From Bhargavaea sp. CC-171006 (lineage in GTDB: Bacteria; Bacillota; Bacilli; Bacillales_A; Planococcaceae), in assembly GCF_009761675.1 (NCBI RefSeq), contig NZ_QUZH01000005.1:1-50451 (forward strand): a stretch of 50,451 nt of DNA, written 5' to 3'. This document shows positions 24,852 through 32,727 of the stretch, in pieces (the stretch's first letter is position 1; every line of letters starts with the position of its first letter). The position numbers were made by a program, and so were the translations under genes. The notes below the pieces were generated by a model that was not told the DNA's origin, did no database searches, and saw only the letters and a list, made by a program, of their open reading frames with translations.

Positions 24852-24953
24852 ACGAAAGACCAGGCAGGCAGCACGAGTGTACAAAGAGGAGCCACGAAAG
24901 ACCAAGCATGAAGCATAAGTGTCCTGGCATCGACAACGAAAGACCAGGAACCC
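24852..24953. repeat. 42-bp direct repeats
   Basis: ACGAAAGACCA recurs at 24852, 24894 and 24936, exactly 42 bases apart. Within each unit the first about 29 bases are well conserved (ACGAAAGACCA, GCA, AGCA, AGTGT) and the last about 13 differ. Read on the minus strand each unit would encode a WSFV-containing 14-residue block, but I see no ribosome binding site or gene context for it. Confidence 0.7.
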
Positions 24954-24998
24954 GCTGCACAGGAAAAAGGCTTTTCCGGTAGTATTAAAGTGAATACA

Positions 24999-25112
24999 GC
25001 AAACGGCACGGACTCTGGTCGCTTACCTCAGGCCGGCGCCGAGCTCCGCGTAAAGCGGATCTCGACAGCCCGGCTTTTCCTGCAGGTGTCTCCCGGCGTC
25101 CGTGCCGTTTGC
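24999..25112. repeat. 114-bp element bounded by a perfect 15-bp inverted repeat
   Basis: GCAAACGGCACGGAC (24999-25013) and GTCCGTGCCGTTTGC (25098-25112) are exact reverse complements 84 bases apart. The interior holds a smaller hairpin (GAG-CCGC/GCGG-CTC) and the motif TTTTCCTGCAGG. From memory, palindromic repeats with a TTTTCC-GCAGG-GTCTC segment are common between genes in Bacillaceae. The 353-base gap 24803-25155 contains this, the 42-bp repeats and the terminator, and nothing else I can identify. Confidence 0.65.
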
Positions 25113-25155
25113 CATATCATGTGTAGATCTTGAGTTTTCGACAGCCCCTAACCTT

Positions 25156-26979
25156 TTATAATTCAGCACCTTTCAGCATCTGGTCGTAGAGGCCTCCGCT
25201 GCCGATCAGTTCCTGCTGCCTTCCCGATTCGGCAAGGCGCCCGTCCTGCATGACAAAGATGAGGTCAGCTTTTCTCACCGTATTCAGGCGGTGGGCGATG
25301 ATGAAGCTGGTCCTGCCTACCATCAGGCGTTCTAGCGCTTCTTGGATCTTCATCTCGGTGACTGTGTCGATCGAGGACGTCGCCTCGTCCAGCAACAGGA
25401 GAACCGGATCCGCGACGAGTGCGCGGGCAATAGAGAGCAGCTGCTTCTGGCCCTGGCTGATTTCTCCACCGTCCGCGGACAGCACAGTCCCGTAACCGTC
25501 TTCCAGCTTCATGATGAAGTCATGCGCATTGGCTTCCTTCGCTGCTGCAATGACTTCCTCATCCGTCGCATCCAGGCGTCCGTAGCGGATGTTTTCCATG
25601 ACGCTTGCCTCGAATAAAAACGGATCCTGGAGAACGAACGCTGTCTGGCTTCTGAGTGTCTTCCTCGGAAGCTCCGTGATCGGGATGCCGTCGATCAGGA
25701 TCTGGCCCTCATTCGCGTCATAGAAACGGGCCAGCAACTGCATGACGGTCGTTTTTCCCGCGCCGGTTGCACCGACAAAGGCAGCTGCCTCGCCCGGGCG
25801 CACCCGGAAACTCACCCCTTCGACGGTATAGCCGTCCCCGCCATATCCAAAAGCCACATCCCGGAATTCCACATCGCCTTGGAGAATCGTATCCGCATGA
25901 CCTTTCGCATCGTCCCGCTCCGGCTCCTCGTCCATGATGGCAAACACGCGCTCCGCTCCTGCAATGGCGGAAAGGACGGTGTTGAACTGGTTGGCCAGAT
26001 CATTGAGCGGACGGGTGAACTGGCGGGCATACTCTGTAAAGATGACGATGGTCCCGATCGTGACCAGCCCGTCACCGGTCAGCGCTAGGATTCCGCCGAT
26101 GCCGGCAACGACCGCGAACGCCCCATTGTTCAGGAAGTTCATCACTTTCGGTATGAATCCGGCATAGGTCAGCGCCCAGAAGCCGGTCCGGCGGAGACGT
26201 TCGCTTTTCTCTGAGAATTCCTCCATCACCCGGTCTTCCTGCGAAAACGCTTTGACGATGCGCTGCCCGGAAATCGATTCCTCGATCATGCCGTTCAGCT
26301 CTCCGACCGCGCGTTGCTGAGCCTTGTACAGCCGCCCTGTCCGCTTCGTGATCCAGCGGACCGCGGCAAACATGAGCGGGATGATCGTCATCGTGAGTAT
26401 GGTAAGCAAAGGACTCAGTGAAAGCATGACGGCGACTGTACCCACAAGCGTCAGTACGCTCGAGAACACCTGGATAAACGAGTTGTTCAATGTCTGGCTG
26501 ACGTTTTCAATATCGTTCGTCATCCGGCTCATCAGTTCTCCGTGCTGCCTGCGGTCGAAAAACTTTACCGGAAGCTGCTGGAAGTGACTGAACAGGCCTG
26601 TGCGCATCTTATACACCGCGCGCTGGGAAATGCCGATCATCCAAAAGCTTTGCAGGTACATGGCAACGGACAGACCGGCATAGAACGCAATCAGAAGGAT
26701 CACCATCCGGCCGAATCCGCCGAATCGGCCGGCGACGATGTATTCGTCGACAATATGGCCGACAAGATACGGACCGAGGATCGACAGTCCGGAGCTGAGA
26801 GCTACAAGGACAAGCACCGCAATGAGAAGAGCGCGCTGTTCATCGACAAGCCGCCATATGCGCAGAAGCACATCCTTCCAATTGTTCGGCCGCTCCCCCT
26901 TTTTCTCCTTCGGCTTCTTCAGGTCTTCTTTCGAGAGAATCGGCTCATAGCCGAAAGGCTTTCTGATGAAATCAAACAT
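25156..26979 (-). CDS. ABC multidrug exporter half-transporter, catalytic-site subunit
   Basis: A 607-residue type IV ABC exporter half: six membrane helices (about 50-340) then a nucleotide-binding domain. Walker A GATGAGKTT, Walker B LLLLDEATSSID with the catalytic Glu, and H-loop IIAHRLNTV are canonical. The signature reads ISQGQKQ rather than LSGGQ. It overlaps the upstream half-transporter by 8 bases and has GGAGGTGAACGGGG before ATG 26979. This is the heterodimer layout of BmrCD, LmrCD and TM287/288, with one working and one degenerate ATP site. The substrate is probably drugs or lipids. Confidence 0.93.
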   Translation of the reverse strand: MFDFIRKPFGYEPILSKEDLKKPKEKKGERPNNWKDVLLRIWRLVDEQRALLIAVLVLVALSSGLSILGPYLVGHIVDEYIVAGRFGGFGRMVILLIAFYAGLSVAMYLQSFWMIGISQRAVYKMRTGLFSHFQQLPVKFFDRRQHGELMSRMTNDIENVSQTLNNSFIQVFSSVLTLVGTVAVMLSLSPLLTILTMTIIPLMFAAVRWITKRTGRLYKAQQRAVGELNGMIEESISGQRIVKAFSQEDRVMEEFSEKSERLRRTGFWALTYAGFIPKVMNFLNNGAFAVVAGIGGILALTGDGLVTIGTIVIFTEYARQFTRPLNDLANQFNTVLSAIAGAERVFAIMDEEPERDDAKGHADTILQGDVEFRDVAFGYGGDGYTVEGVSFRVRPGEAAAFVGATGAGKTTVMQLLARFYDANEGQILIDGIPITELPRKTLRSQTAFVLQDPFLFEASVMENIRYGRLDATDEEVIAAAKEANAHDFIMKLEDGYGTVLSADGGEISQGQKQLLSIARALVADPVLLLLDEATSSIDTVTEMKIQEALERLMVGRTSFIIAHRLNTVRKADLIFVMQDGRLAESGRQQELIGSGGLYDQMLKGAEL

Positions 26980-28702
26980 CCCCGTTCACCTCCCCGGCAT
27001 GCGTACTCTGCGATTCAACGATCTGCCGGTACAGCTCGGACTGCTGCAGCAGTTCCTCGTGTGTTCCGTAACCCGACACCCGGCCCTCATCCAGCAGGAG
27101 GATCCGGTCCGCCCCCGCAGCGGTCCCGACTTTCTGCGTGACGACGAGCATCGTCGCTCGTTCCCCTTCAAGCGCCTCCCAGAGGGCGTTTTCGGTTTTG
27201 ATGTCAAGTGCTGACGTGCTGTCGTCCAGAATCAGGATGGACGGATGGCGAACGAGAGCACGTGCGATGGACAGGCGCTGCTTCTGTCCGCCCGACAGGT
27301 TGACCCCCTTCTGGCCGACCCGCGTTCCATATTTGTCAGGGAAACGCTCGACGGAATCATGGATCTGGGCCTTTCGTGCGGCCTCTTCCAATTCATCCAG
27401 CCCGGCCTCCGAGTCGCCCCAGCCCAGATTCTCATGGATGGATCCGGTAAAGAGCATCGACTGCTGCGGCACATAGCCGATGGCATCCCGTAGGTCTTTC
27501 AGCGGCCATTCCTGAATGTCCCTTCCGTCCAGCAGCACTCTGCCGGATGTCGGCTCGAAAAACCTTGGAATCAGGTTCAGGAGAGTTGACTTGCCTGAAC
27601 CCGTCGCACCCATGATGGCAAGTTTCTCACCGGGCTCCACTTGGAAACTGATGTCATGAAGGACTCCCTTGTTCGCTCCGTCATACGTAAACGAAACATT
27701 CTCGAAGCGCAGGTCTCCCGCAGGCTGCCTGCCGCCTCCCCGCTCCGCCTCTTCGGTGCCGCCATCTGCAAGAAGCACTTCTTCCATCCGCTCGGCTGAA
27801 GCCTTGGCCCTCGAATAAGCCACGATGATGAATGAGAACATCGAGAACGACCCGGTCATCCTGAGCGCGTAGTTGACGATCGCGACCACTTCACCGACTT
27901 CCGCACCGCCTCCCCTGACTTCCTGCGCACCAAACCAGAGAACGGCAAGCAGGCTGACGTTCATGACGAACAAAAGCACCGGCAGGATCAGTTCCATCAG
28001 TCGGACGGCCGTGACCGTATCTGAACGGAGTGCGCCTGCCACCTTCGTGAAACGGGATGATTCATAAGCCCCTCGCAGATATGCCTTCACCAGGCGCACG
28101 GCCTGCAGGTTCTCTTGCACGACACGGTTCACCCGGTCGAGGCGTCGCTGCACACGTCCGAACATCGAGACACCCTTCCTCACCATGAAGACGAGGAATA
28201 TGACGAGGAACGGCACGCCGATCATCAGGAACACCGCAAGCTTCGGGTTAACGATGAACGCCATGATCAGACTGCCGGCCGCAGCGAGCGGAGCACGCAG
28301 CATGATCCGGAGACTCATATAAAGAACGTTCGACGTCATCGTGATGTCGCTGGTCATCCGGGTCAGGAGACCGGACTGAGGGAAGCGCAGGAACGTCGAC
28401 ATCGTGAACGACTGGATTTTCCGGAACATGGCTGCCCGCAGATCAAACGCGAAACTGTGGGCAGCATGTGCTGCAAAAAACGAGTTCGTGACACCCGACA
28501 GGAACGCGGCAAACGCAAGCCCCATCATGACCGCTCCCCACATCCAGACCGTTCCGGTGTCCCCGGGGATGATGCCGTCATCAATGATTTTCCCGATGAC
28601 AAGCGGTTGGATCAGCTCGACCGCCAGTTCCACCAGCATGAGCAGAAGTGCAATGGCAATCGGCCATTTATACGTCTTTGCGTAAGAGAATACTGTTTTC
28701 AA
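26972..28702 (-). CDS. ABC multidrug exporter half-transporter, degenerate-site subunit
   Basis: About 576 residues with six membrane helices and one NBD. Walker A GATGSGKST (365-373) and LSGGQKQ (469-475) are intact, but Walker B reads ILILDDSTSALD with Asp494 replacing the catalytic Glu, and the switch His is Gln523 (VVTQKVG). These substitutions mark the degenerate-site subunit of heterodimeric exporters. The start TTG 28702 has TGGGGTGAAGC; a TTG at 28738 lacks a site and lies about 3 bases from the expected transcript start. Confidence 0.92.
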   Translation of the reverse strand: MKTVFSYAKTYKWPIAIALLLMLVELAVELIQPLVIGKIIDDGIIPGDTGTVWMWGAVMMGLAFAAFLSGVTNSFFAAHAAHSFAFDLRAAMFRKIQSFTMSTFLRFPQSGLLTRMTSDITMTSNVLYMSLRIMLRAPLAAAGSLIMAFIVNPKLAVFLMIGVPFLVIFLVFMVRKGVSMFGRVQRRLDRVNRVVQENLQAVRLVKAYLRGAYESSRFTKVAGALRSDTVTAVRLMELILPVLLFVMNVSLLAVLWFGAQEVRGGGAEVGEVVAIVNYALRMTGSFSMFSFIIVAYSRAKASAERMEEVLLADGGTEEAERGGGRQPAGDLRFENVSFTYDGANKGVLHDISFQVEPGEKLAIMGATGSGKSTLLNLIPRFFEPTSGRVLLDGRDIQEWPLKDLRDAIGYVPQQSMLFTGSIHENLGWGDSEAGLDELEEAARKAQIHDSVERFPDKYGTRVGQKGVNLSGGQKQRLSIARALVRHPSILILDDSTSALDIKTENALWEALEGERATMLVVTQKVGTAAGADRILLLDEGRVSGYGTHEELLQQSELYRQIVESQSTHAGEVNGDV

Positions 28703-28747
28703 AGCTTCACCCCAAATATCCTTCGCGTATCGAATCAACTTGTTTCT

Positions 28748-28756
28748 ATTATGCCA
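28748..28756 (-). promoter_or_regulatory. Extended -10 promoter of the ABC exporter operon
   Basis: Minus-strand TGGCATAAT, about 46 bases upstream of the chosen TTG start; no clear -35 box. It is divergent from the gntR promoter. Confidence 0.45.
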
Positions 28757-28806
28757 TATTCCTTCCCGACCGGATAGGCAGAGGTAGAATTTTCAGTCGA
28801 TTGGTA

Positions 28807-28835
28807 TTGACCTCATGAATATTGCATAGTATAGT
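28807..28835 (+). promoter_or_regulatory. Sigma-A promoter of the gntR-ABC operon
   Basis: TTGACC, 17 bases, TATAGT: the best plus-strand promoter in this region, 43 bases upstream of the gntR ATG. Confidence 0.75.
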
Positions 28836-28854
28836 GCATTACAACAGTAATGCA
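28835..28854. promoter_or_regulatory. Palindromic operator for the GntR regulator
   Basis: TGCATTAC-AACA-GTAATGCA is a perfect 8-bp inverted repeat touching the last base of the -10 box and covering the expected start site. YtrA-type GntR repressors bind palindromes at their own promoters, so autorepression is inferred. Confidence 0.65.
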
Positions 28855-28877
28855 CCTAGACACCTGGAGGTGAGCTC

Positions 28878-29252
28878 ATGCCGATCAATCCGGAAAGCGG
28901 CATCCCAATCTACCTGCAGATTGCGGACTGGATCGAAGACGGCATCCTGACCGGCTTCTTCGAAGAAAATGAGAAAGTTTATTCCCAGTACCAGCTTGCC
29001 GAACAGTACCGAATCAATCCGGCCACCGCCGCAAAGGGCCTGTCACTGTTGGCAGACCAAGGTATTCTTTATAAAAAACGCGGGCTCGGCATGTTCGTAT
29101 CCCCGGATGCCCGGCGGATTATATTTACACGCCGCCGCAACGGGGTCCTGCAGGAAAAGATACGGGATGCCGTCACAGAGGCCCGACTGCTGGGCCTTTC
29201 TGAAGTGGAGCTGATCAGCATGCTCAGGGATGAAATGGGGGGAGACAAATGA
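28878..29252 (+). CDS. GntR-family transcriptional regulator, YtrA subfamily
   Basis: A 124-residue regulator with an N-terminal winged helix-turn-helix: IPIYLQIADWIEDGILTG, then YSQYQLAEQYRINPATAAKGLSLLADQGILYKKRGLGMFV. The short C-terminal tail of about 45 residues has no large effector domain, which places it in the YtrA subfamily. Such proteins usually repress an ABC transporter operon that they lead. It overlaps the next gene in an ATGA junction and has a palindromic operator at its own promoter. ATG 28878 has GGAGGTGAGCTC upstream. Confidence 0.93.
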   Translation: MPINPESGIPIYLQIADWIEDGILTGFFEENEKVYSQYQLAEQYRINPATAAKGLSLLADQGILYKKRGLGMFVSPDARRIIFTRRRNGVLQEKIRDAVTEARLLGLSEVELISMLRDEMGGDK

Positions 29253-30157
29253 TGGAAGTGGATTTCCGGAACGTGACCAAAAAATACGGCAGAACAGAGG
29301 CGCTAAGGGAACTGACGCTGAACCTGGCCGGCGACAAAATCATCGGCATCCTCGGACGGAATGGAGCTGGAAAATCCAGCGCACTGCAGATTGCGGCCGG
29401 CCACTTAAAGCCATCCGCCGGAGACGTAAGCATGCTTGGCGAGAACCCGTTCAACTCGCTCCTGGTCTCAGCCAATACGATTCTTGTCCATGAAGGGATG
29501 GCTTTTCCTCCGGCACTCCGGCTTCGCGCTATCCTTGCCGAACTGGAGCGTGCGTACCCTGCCTTCGATAAAAAGCTCGCAAAGAGCCTGCTTGATCATT
29601 TTGGCATTCCGGACCATGCGTTCCACATCCAGCTTTCCAAAGGAATGAAAAACACGTTCAACATGGTGGCCGGGATTGCTGCGAGGACACCGCTCACGAT
29701 GTTCGACGAACCGCTTAACGGGATGGATGCAGGTGTGAGAAGCGACCTTCTCAAGGTGCTTTTGAAAGAATACATCGCCCACCCAAGGATGATTCTCCTT
29801 TCGGGACATCAGCTGGAAGGAATGGAAGAGCTTTTCGAGGAAGTTGTCATCCTTCACCACGGCCGCCTTCTTCACCACGGCAATGCCGACGAATTCAAAG
29901 AAGGTTTTGTCCGGATCAGCGGGCCTGAGTCCGAAGTGCGGCGGGCCGCGTCAGAGGTGCAGGTGCTGGAGCTTCACGAGACACTGCCGGGCATGGCGGA
30001 GGCGATCATTATGGTCCGGCCGGGAACCACTTTATTTATGAATGAAGGACTTGGGCTTAAAAGCACTTCCGTATCTCTCGGGGACGCCTATGTTGCCATG
30101 ACCCGGAAAAAAGGAGGAATCGACCGTGTCTACGCTGACGCAACCGACGGCAGGTAA
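29249..30157 (+). CDS. ABC transporter ATP-binding protein
   Basis: A 302-residue ATPase subunit. It has Walker A GRNGAGKSS (about 36-44), an unusual signature LSKGMKN, Walker B LTMFDEPLNGMD and switch His in LSGHQLEGME. The C-terminal about 80 residues are an accessory domain. The weak signature is common in ATPases of YtrA-controlled ABC-2 type systems. ATG 29249 overlaps the gntR stop, with GGGGGGAGA upstream. It probably energises the permease encoded at 30126. Confidence 0.93.
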   Translation: MMEVDFRNVTKKYGRTEALRELTLNLAGDKIIGILGRNGAGKSSALQIAAGHLKPSAGDVSMLGENPFNSLLVSANTILVHEGMAFPPALRLRAILAELERAYPAFDKKLAKSLLDHFGIPDHAFHIQLSKGMKNTFNMVAGIAARTPLTMFDEPLNGMDAGVRSDLLKVLLKEYIAHPRMILLSGHQLEGMEELFEEVVILHHGRLLHHGNADEFKEGFVRISGPESEVRRAASEVQVLELHETLPGMAEAIIMVRPGTTLFMNEGLGLKSTSVSLGDAYVAMTRKKGGIDRVYADATDGR

Positions 30158-30857
30158 CGCCGTCAGAAATCAGTTTTTGCGCAATCTGTACGGCCGATCC
30201 GGCATTCTCGGGTCTCTCCTGGCTCTGCAGGTCATCGGCATTACCCTGTCCTTTTTCGGAGGAAGCGGCTTTGGGACCAGTGACGGGCAGATCACCATTA
30301 ACGTGGTCGATTACTCGGCCAACCCGGTCATCGGACTGACACTTCTTTGGGCGATCATCTCACCTCTTTACCTGAGCGGCCGTGACTCGCTGAAAACAGA
30401 TCTCACCTTCCCCGGCAGCCGGACGACCCGGCATACCGGAAATGCGCTCTATCTTACAGCGCTCGTACTTGCAGGGTCTCTCGTCGCTACACTTGCCAAT
30501 ATGACGTCAATCCTTTTTGCTGTCATCCCGGACCATCCGCTCATACTGCCTGCCGGAGGCAGTACCAGCCACTATGTTTCGTTGTTTGCAGTGCTCACCG
30601 GTTACTGTCTTTTGCTTGCGGCGGCCAGCTATTTTGCAGGAACATTATTCAGCGTTTCACGGATTGCCGCATTTGCCCTATTGGCATTGGTCCTCGTTTT
30701 CCTAAGAGTAACGGCAGTAAATGAATTAGTTGCCGCCATCGCACGATTTTCCGGGGATGGACCGGCATCCATGATTCTCCTGAGATGTTTCCTGCTTTCC
30801 GCTTTCTTCTTTCTGGCAGCAATTGTTGCCGGAAGCCGGCAGGAGGTGAGAGCATGA
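30126..30857 (+). CDS. ABC-2-type permease, six-helix membrane protein
   Basis: A 243-residue membrane protein with about six hydrophobic helices (for example GILGSLLALQVIGITLSFFGG and GYCLLLAAASYFAGTLFSV). It starts at GTG 30126 with a perfect AAAGGAGGAA, inside the end of the ATPase gene (32-base overlap). Position and topology make it the membrane partner of that ATPase. I do not recognise a named subfamily, and the substrate is unknown. Confidence 0.8.
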   Translation: MSTLTQPTAGNAVRNQFLRNLYGRSGILGSLLALQVIGITLSFFGGSGFGTSDGQITINVVDYSANPVIGLTLLWAIISPLYLSGRDSLKTDLTFPGSRTTRHTGNALYLTALVLAGSLVATLANMTSILFAVIPDHPLILPAGGSTSHYVSLFAVLTGYCLLLAAASYFAGTLFSVSRIAAFALLALVLVFLRVTAVNELVAAIARFSGDGPASMILLRCFLLSAFFFLAAIVAGSRQEVRA

Positions 30858-31525
30858 CCGCACTTGCCGTCTTGCCCGTGATGCTTCTCCTCCTGTTCCT
30901 GATTTTGGCGTTCCGGTGGAGATATCCTGTCACGGAGGGACGGACGGTACTCAGGCTGTTCGCCGGACTCATTGGCCTGCTTGCCGTTCTGGCGATTGCA
31001 GCGCAGTTTGTCCGTCCGTCAGCGGACAGCTTTCCATATGTCGGTGAAGATGCCGCCAACGAGCTGGATGACATATACAGCAAGGTCATCATCGAGGAAA
31101 ACCCCGATGCCGTGCCCGAGGACCAAATATTCTCCCGGATAACATTCGGAATTGTGGGTGACACACTGACAATCCGTGCAGCGGAAGAGGCTGATGAGAT
31201 GTCCTTCGTCCAGGCAGTCATTCGGACCGGCAATGGGGACGAAGCAGCCCTCACCATCTTCCGACCCAAATTGATTGCGAACGGGTATGACTTAACGGAA
31301 GCCCTTCCCCTCCCCGAGGCGGACATTTCCCCGGACGGGCAGATCCTTACACTTGGCTCCCCGTTTCTTGAATTGACGATCAATCAGATCAGCGAACCGG
31401 ATCTGCCGCCCTTTTCCAAAAACGACGGCTACTCCAGCTACCATAGGCTGCCGATCTATCTGATTACGGTACCCGAAGGCACGGAAGTAAAGACGGAAGG
31501 CCCTATCGATCTTATTGAAATCTGA
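30854..31525 (+). CDS. Membrane-anchored accessory protein of the gntR-ABC operon
   Basis: A 223-residue protein with two N-terminal helices (about 3-25 and 37-57) followed by a roughly 160-residue polar domain rich in acidic residues. Topology suggests that this domain faces outside. The ATG overlaps the permease stop (ATGA) and has AGGAGGTGAG upstream, so it is the fourth gene of the operon. I recognise no family. A sensor or substrate-binding role for the ABC system is possible but unsupported by motifs. Confidence 0.75.
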   Translation: MTALAVLPVMLLLLFLILAFRWRYPVTEGRTVLRLFAGLIGLLAVLAIAAQFVRPSADSFPYVGEDAANELDDIYSKVIIEENPDAVPEDQIFSRITFGIVGDTLTIRAAEEADEMSFVQAVIRTGNGDEAALTIFRPKLIANGYDLTEALPLPEADISPDGQILTLGSPFLELTINQISEPDLPPFSKNDGYSSYHRLPIYLITVPEGTEVKTEGPIDLIEI

Positions 31526-31528
31526 AAA

Positions 31529-31567
31529 ACCCTCCCCCTGCACCGTCGCAGAGGGAGGGTCAATTTT
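31529..31567 (+). terminator. Terminator of the gntR-ABC operon
   Basis: Stem ACCCTCCCCCTGC/GCAGAGGGAGGGT with one mismatch is followed by CAATTTTTG. Confidence 0.85.
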
Positions 31568-31578
31568 TGTCCGGGAAA

Positions 31579-32505
31579 TTACATCGTCTTCGGCGGCTCG
31601 GCTTCGACCTTGGACGCCTTGCTGCCGGCAACCGACAGCCAGACAACACCGATCAGCATGATGGCAGTGCCCGCAAACTGCCACTGCCCGAGCAACTGGC
31701 CAAACCAGAAAATAGACACGACCATCGCCGTCAGGGGCTCGAAGCTGGAGAGGACGCTTGTCTCAACCGGCGAGATATACTGTGTGCTTCCAAGCAGCAG
31801 AATAAATCCCGCCGTAGCAAACACGATGATCAAGAGCAGCATGAACAGCGCCGTCGGATCGAACAGCACCGGAATCATCCGGAATACGGCAAGCGGCTGT
31901 GTGATGAACAATGCCGCCCCGCCGATCACCATCGCCCAGGCGACGGTTTGGATCACTCCGTACTCATGCATGAGCCGTGCAGGATAAAGCGTATAAAATG
32001 CGAACGTGAACCCGAGTGTAACGCCCCAGGCCAACGCTGATGAAGATACTTCTAATGAGGACAGGGAACCGTTTGTCAGAAGCAGCACAAGTCCGGCAAG
32101 TGTCACCGCGATGCCCAGGAGCTGATAGACCGGCGGCCACTTTTTATGGCTAAACGTGACGAAGCCAATGACAAAAATCGGCGCTAGAAACTGCAAAAGC
32201 GTTGCAATGACGGCATTGCTTTCTTCAATGGTTTTCAGGAATGTGAACTGGACGCCCAGCATTCCGACAATCCCGAATAGGACCAGCTGGCGTGCCCATG
32301 CCTTCTGCCTCCAGATCAGACCAACCCGCTTCCCCTGTGAACGCAGGACCAGGAGGAGCACCGCTCCGGCAATCACCAGGCGCAATACGATAAATGGCGC
32401 GACCTCTATCGGTTTTTCCGCGAGCAGCCACTCCATCATCGGACCCGTAGCCCCCCAGAGCATTGCACCGATGATAATCATGCCAATCCCTTTCATCCGT
32501 GCCAT
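31579..32505 (-). CDS. EamA/DMT-family transporter
   Basis: A 308-residue protein with ten predicted membrane helices in two EamA repeats. The first opens with GIGMIIIGAMLWGATGPMMEW; the second contains ALAWGVTLGFTFAFYTLYPARL and SSFEPLTAMVVSIFWFGQ. Drug/metabolite transporters of this type export amino acids or other small molecules; the substrate is not predictable. ATG 32505 has AAAGGAGGGGG upstream; longer frames have no ribosome binding site. Confidence 0.9.
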   Translation of the reverse strand: MARMKGIGMIIIGAMLWGATGPMMEWLLAEKPIEVAPFIVLRLVIAGAVLLLVLRSQGKRVGLIWRQKAWARQLVLFGIVGMLGVQFTFLKTIEESNAVIATLLQFLAPIFVIGFVTFSHKKWPPVYQLLGIAVTLAGLVLLLTNGSLSSLEVSSSALAWGVTLGFTFAFYTLYPARLMHEYGVIQTVAWAMVIGGAALFITQPLAVFRMIPVLFDPTALFMLLLIIVFATAGFILLLGSTQYISPVETSVLSSFEPLTAMVVSIFWFGQLLGQWQFAGTAIMLIGVVWLSVAGSKASKVEAEPPKTM

Positions 32506-32674
32506 CCGGCCCCCTCCTTTCTGCCAAGTTTCGTTTTCTGCCTTGTCTATCTTACACAATTTCCGATTGTATGGCCGTCTTTTTTTATCCTCTTCCCTCT
32601 CAGGTCGCATTCCACCCTCGAATACCCGTTACTTTTGCAGGAAAATGCCGGAAAAAGGATGCCTCTTCCTGCAG

Positions 32675-32693
32675 TATCCTGTATATTAGGATA
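32675..32693. promoter_or_regulatory. Inverted repeat upstream of the GGDEF/EAL gene
   Basis: TATCCT-N7-AGGATA lies 35-53 bases before the TTG start and overlaps a possible -10 box TATATT. It may be an operator; no partner regulator is identified. Confidence 0.3.
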
Positions 32694-32727
32694 AATATAA
32701 CCTGCTTCTCCAGGAGGTCTGAGTGCG

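Noticed and set aside
24566-25009. A 147-codon minus-strand frame with three WSFV blocks
   Set aside because: It overlaps the acyltransferase end, passes through a strong terminator and the 42-bp repeats, and has no ribosome binding site.
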